Source: Sphingobacteriales bacterium (GTDB taxonomy: Bacteria > Bacteroidota > Bacteroidia > Sphingobacteriales > Sphingobacteriaceae). Taken from it: 6,936 nucleotides of DNA. Made by a program: the position numbers and the translations under genes. The stretch is from the NCBI GenBank assembly GCA_020058405.1, contig JAGVEE010000311.1, positions 1 through 6,936 on the forward strand, written 5' to 3'. Below the pieces are notes generated by a model, which did not search any database, had not been told where the DNA came from, and was given only the letters and a program-made list of their open reading frames with translations. Below, in pieces: positions 5,974-6,936 of the stretch (within the stretch, counting starts at the first letter, position 1; each line of letters begins with the position of its first letter).

Positions 5974-6936
5974 ATGAAGGCCTTACTCAAATCGCTAAAA
6001 GTAATCGACAAGCAATCAACTTGGCACCAACAAACTGTCGACTTATTAATTGTAGATGGTAAAATTCAGAAAATTGGAAAATCGATAAAAGCAGAAGGTG
6101 TAAAGGCATACGATTTAAAGGGCTGTAGCGTATCTCCAGGATTTGTGGATATGAATTGCAACTTAACAGAACCAGGCTTTGAGCACCGAGATGATATACA
6201 AACAACCCTAAATGCTGCCATGGCAGGTGGTTTTACACATGTTTTGTTAATGCCGAATTCCAACCCTAGTATACAAAACAAAGCAGACGTAGAATATTTA
6301 CTTAATAAATCTGAAAAACATTTGGTTACTGCGCTGTGTGTTGGAGCCTTAAGTGTAAACAGAGAAGGCAAGGAAATGACGGAGATGTATGACATGAAAT
6401 GCTCCGGAGCCATTGCATTTTCGGATGCCGACCGTTCTATACAAGATGCTGGCTTAATGAGCAGAGCCATGTTGTACGCAAAAGGCATAGATACATTTGT
6501 TATAAATTTTGCAGAAGATAAAAACATAGCCGGCAAAGCAAAAATAAACGAAGGCGTAATGAGTACCATTTTAGGTATGAAAGGCAACCCTAGCTTAGCC
6601 GAAGAGTTAATGATACAACGCGATTTATTTTTGGCAGAGTACCAAGAGGCTAAAGTGCACTTCACAAGTATTAGTTCCGCAAAAAGTGTTGAACTGATAA
6701 AAGCAGCAAAGAAAAAAGGAGTACAAGTAAGTGCAGATGTTTCTGTACACCACTTGGCTTATGATGAAACCGTGTTGGAAGGATTTGATTCTAATTTTAA
6801 ATTGAGTCCGCCACTTAGAACTGCAATGGACATTAAAGCATTAAGGCAAGGCTTAAAAGAAGGAACCATTGATGCAATATCTACTGCACACAAAGCGATA
6901 GAAAAAGAACATAAAGATGTAGAGTTTGAAATTGCA
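5974..6936 (+). CDS. Dihydroorotase homologue, probably inactive (metal ligands lost), 3' end cut
   Basis: The frame is open from ATG 5974 to the window edge (321 codons) and covers most of a roughly 420-residue type I dihydroorotase. The family pattern is clear: SPGFVDM, EPGFEHRDDIQTTLNAAMAGGFT, LMPNSNP, NEGVMSTILGMKGNPSLAEELM, SADVSVHHL, KLSPPLRTAMDIKALRQGL and GTIDAIST. The active site is not. The HxH ligands are N61-C-N63, the substrate Arg of 'REPG' is T65, the His of 'HxED' is F179, the His of 'HVST' is S232 and the Asp of 'TDHAPH' is A305. D151 and N95 are kept. A real catalytic dihydroorotase is therefore unlikely. By analogy with the pseudo-dihydroorotases that bind aspartate transcarbamylase, a structural role is possible but inferred. 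There are no stops or frameshifts, so it is under selection rather than a pseudogene. It is probably cotranscribed with the BatA-like gene. Confidence 0.9.
   Translation, partial: MKALLKSLKVIDKQSTWHQQTVDLLIVDGKIQKIGKSIKAEGVKAYDLKGCSVSPGFVDMNCNLTEPGFEHRDDIQTTLNAAMAGGFTHVLLMPNSNPSIQNKADVEYLLNKSEKHLVTALCVGALSVNREGKEMTEMYDMKCSGAIAFSDADRSIQDAGLMSRAMLYAKGIDTFVINFAEDKNIAGKAKINEGVMSTILGMKGNPSLAEELMIQRDLFLAEYQEAKVHFTSISSAKSVELIKAAKKKGVQVSADVSVHHLAYDETVLEGFDSNFKLSPPLRTAMDIKALRQGLKEGTIDAISTAHKAIEKEHKDVEFEIA

Noticed and set aside
6066..6665. 199-aa leftward reading frame inside the dihydroorotase-like gene
   Set aside because: It is antisense to a frame with strong dihydroorotase motifs. Its Cys/Ser/Leu-rich translation is typical of a shadow frame.
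5974..6936. Annotation as an ordinary catalytic pyrC
   Set aside because: The metal ligands and the substrate Arg are replaced at the aligned positions, so the symbol would imply an activity the sequence does not support.
5974..6936. Pseudogene call for the dihydroorotase-like frame
   Set aside because: There are 321 codons without stop or frameshift and the nonligand family motifs are well kept, which indicates selection on the protein.

Overview
The window looks like a chromosomal segment of a Bacteroidota bacterium, most likely of the Chitinophagales/Cytophagales type. The base composition is AT-rich. There are no clear Shine-Dalgarno sequences before the genes, and several candidate promoters carry the Bacteroidota -7 box TAnnTTTG. 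The gene families are also typical: a BatA-type double-membrane-anchor protein, a LuxC-like acyl-CoA reductase divergent from a ferredoxin, and a BatA/dihydroorotase-like gene pair. Placement below phylum is inference only.

Left part (1-2013). The 5' end of an acyl-CoA reductase-like gene runs leftward off the window. Divergent from it is a 2[4Fe-4S] ferredoxin gene that ends in a good intrinsic terminator (606-632). Then come two rightward genes only 8 bp apart: a 173-aa exported protein of unknown function, and a cytoplasmic SH3b + NlpC/P60 peptidase likely to act in muropeptide recycling.

Middle (2014-3782). A 126-bp AT-rich spacer with 26-bp perfect inverted arms built from a 7-bp tandem repeat separates the NlpC/P60 gene from a convergent leftward operon. 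That operon is hisA followed, through a TAATG stop/start overlap, by a seven-bladed WD40 propeller protein. hisA has no other histidine gene beside it here.

Right part (3783-6936). Divergent from hisA is a two-gene rightward unit. Its first gene encodes a 681-aa BatA-like membrane protein whose VWA-type motif faces away from the cytoplasm. After a 10-bp gap comes a dihydroorotase homologue that is cut by the window edge. The homologue keeps the family's overall sequence pattern but has lost nearly all metal ligands and a substrate-binding Arg, so it is probably not an active dihydroorotase. This is the most interesting item in the window. I saw no CRISPR array, tRNA, rRNA, transposase gene or phage gene, and no gene-free stretch longer than about 135 bp.
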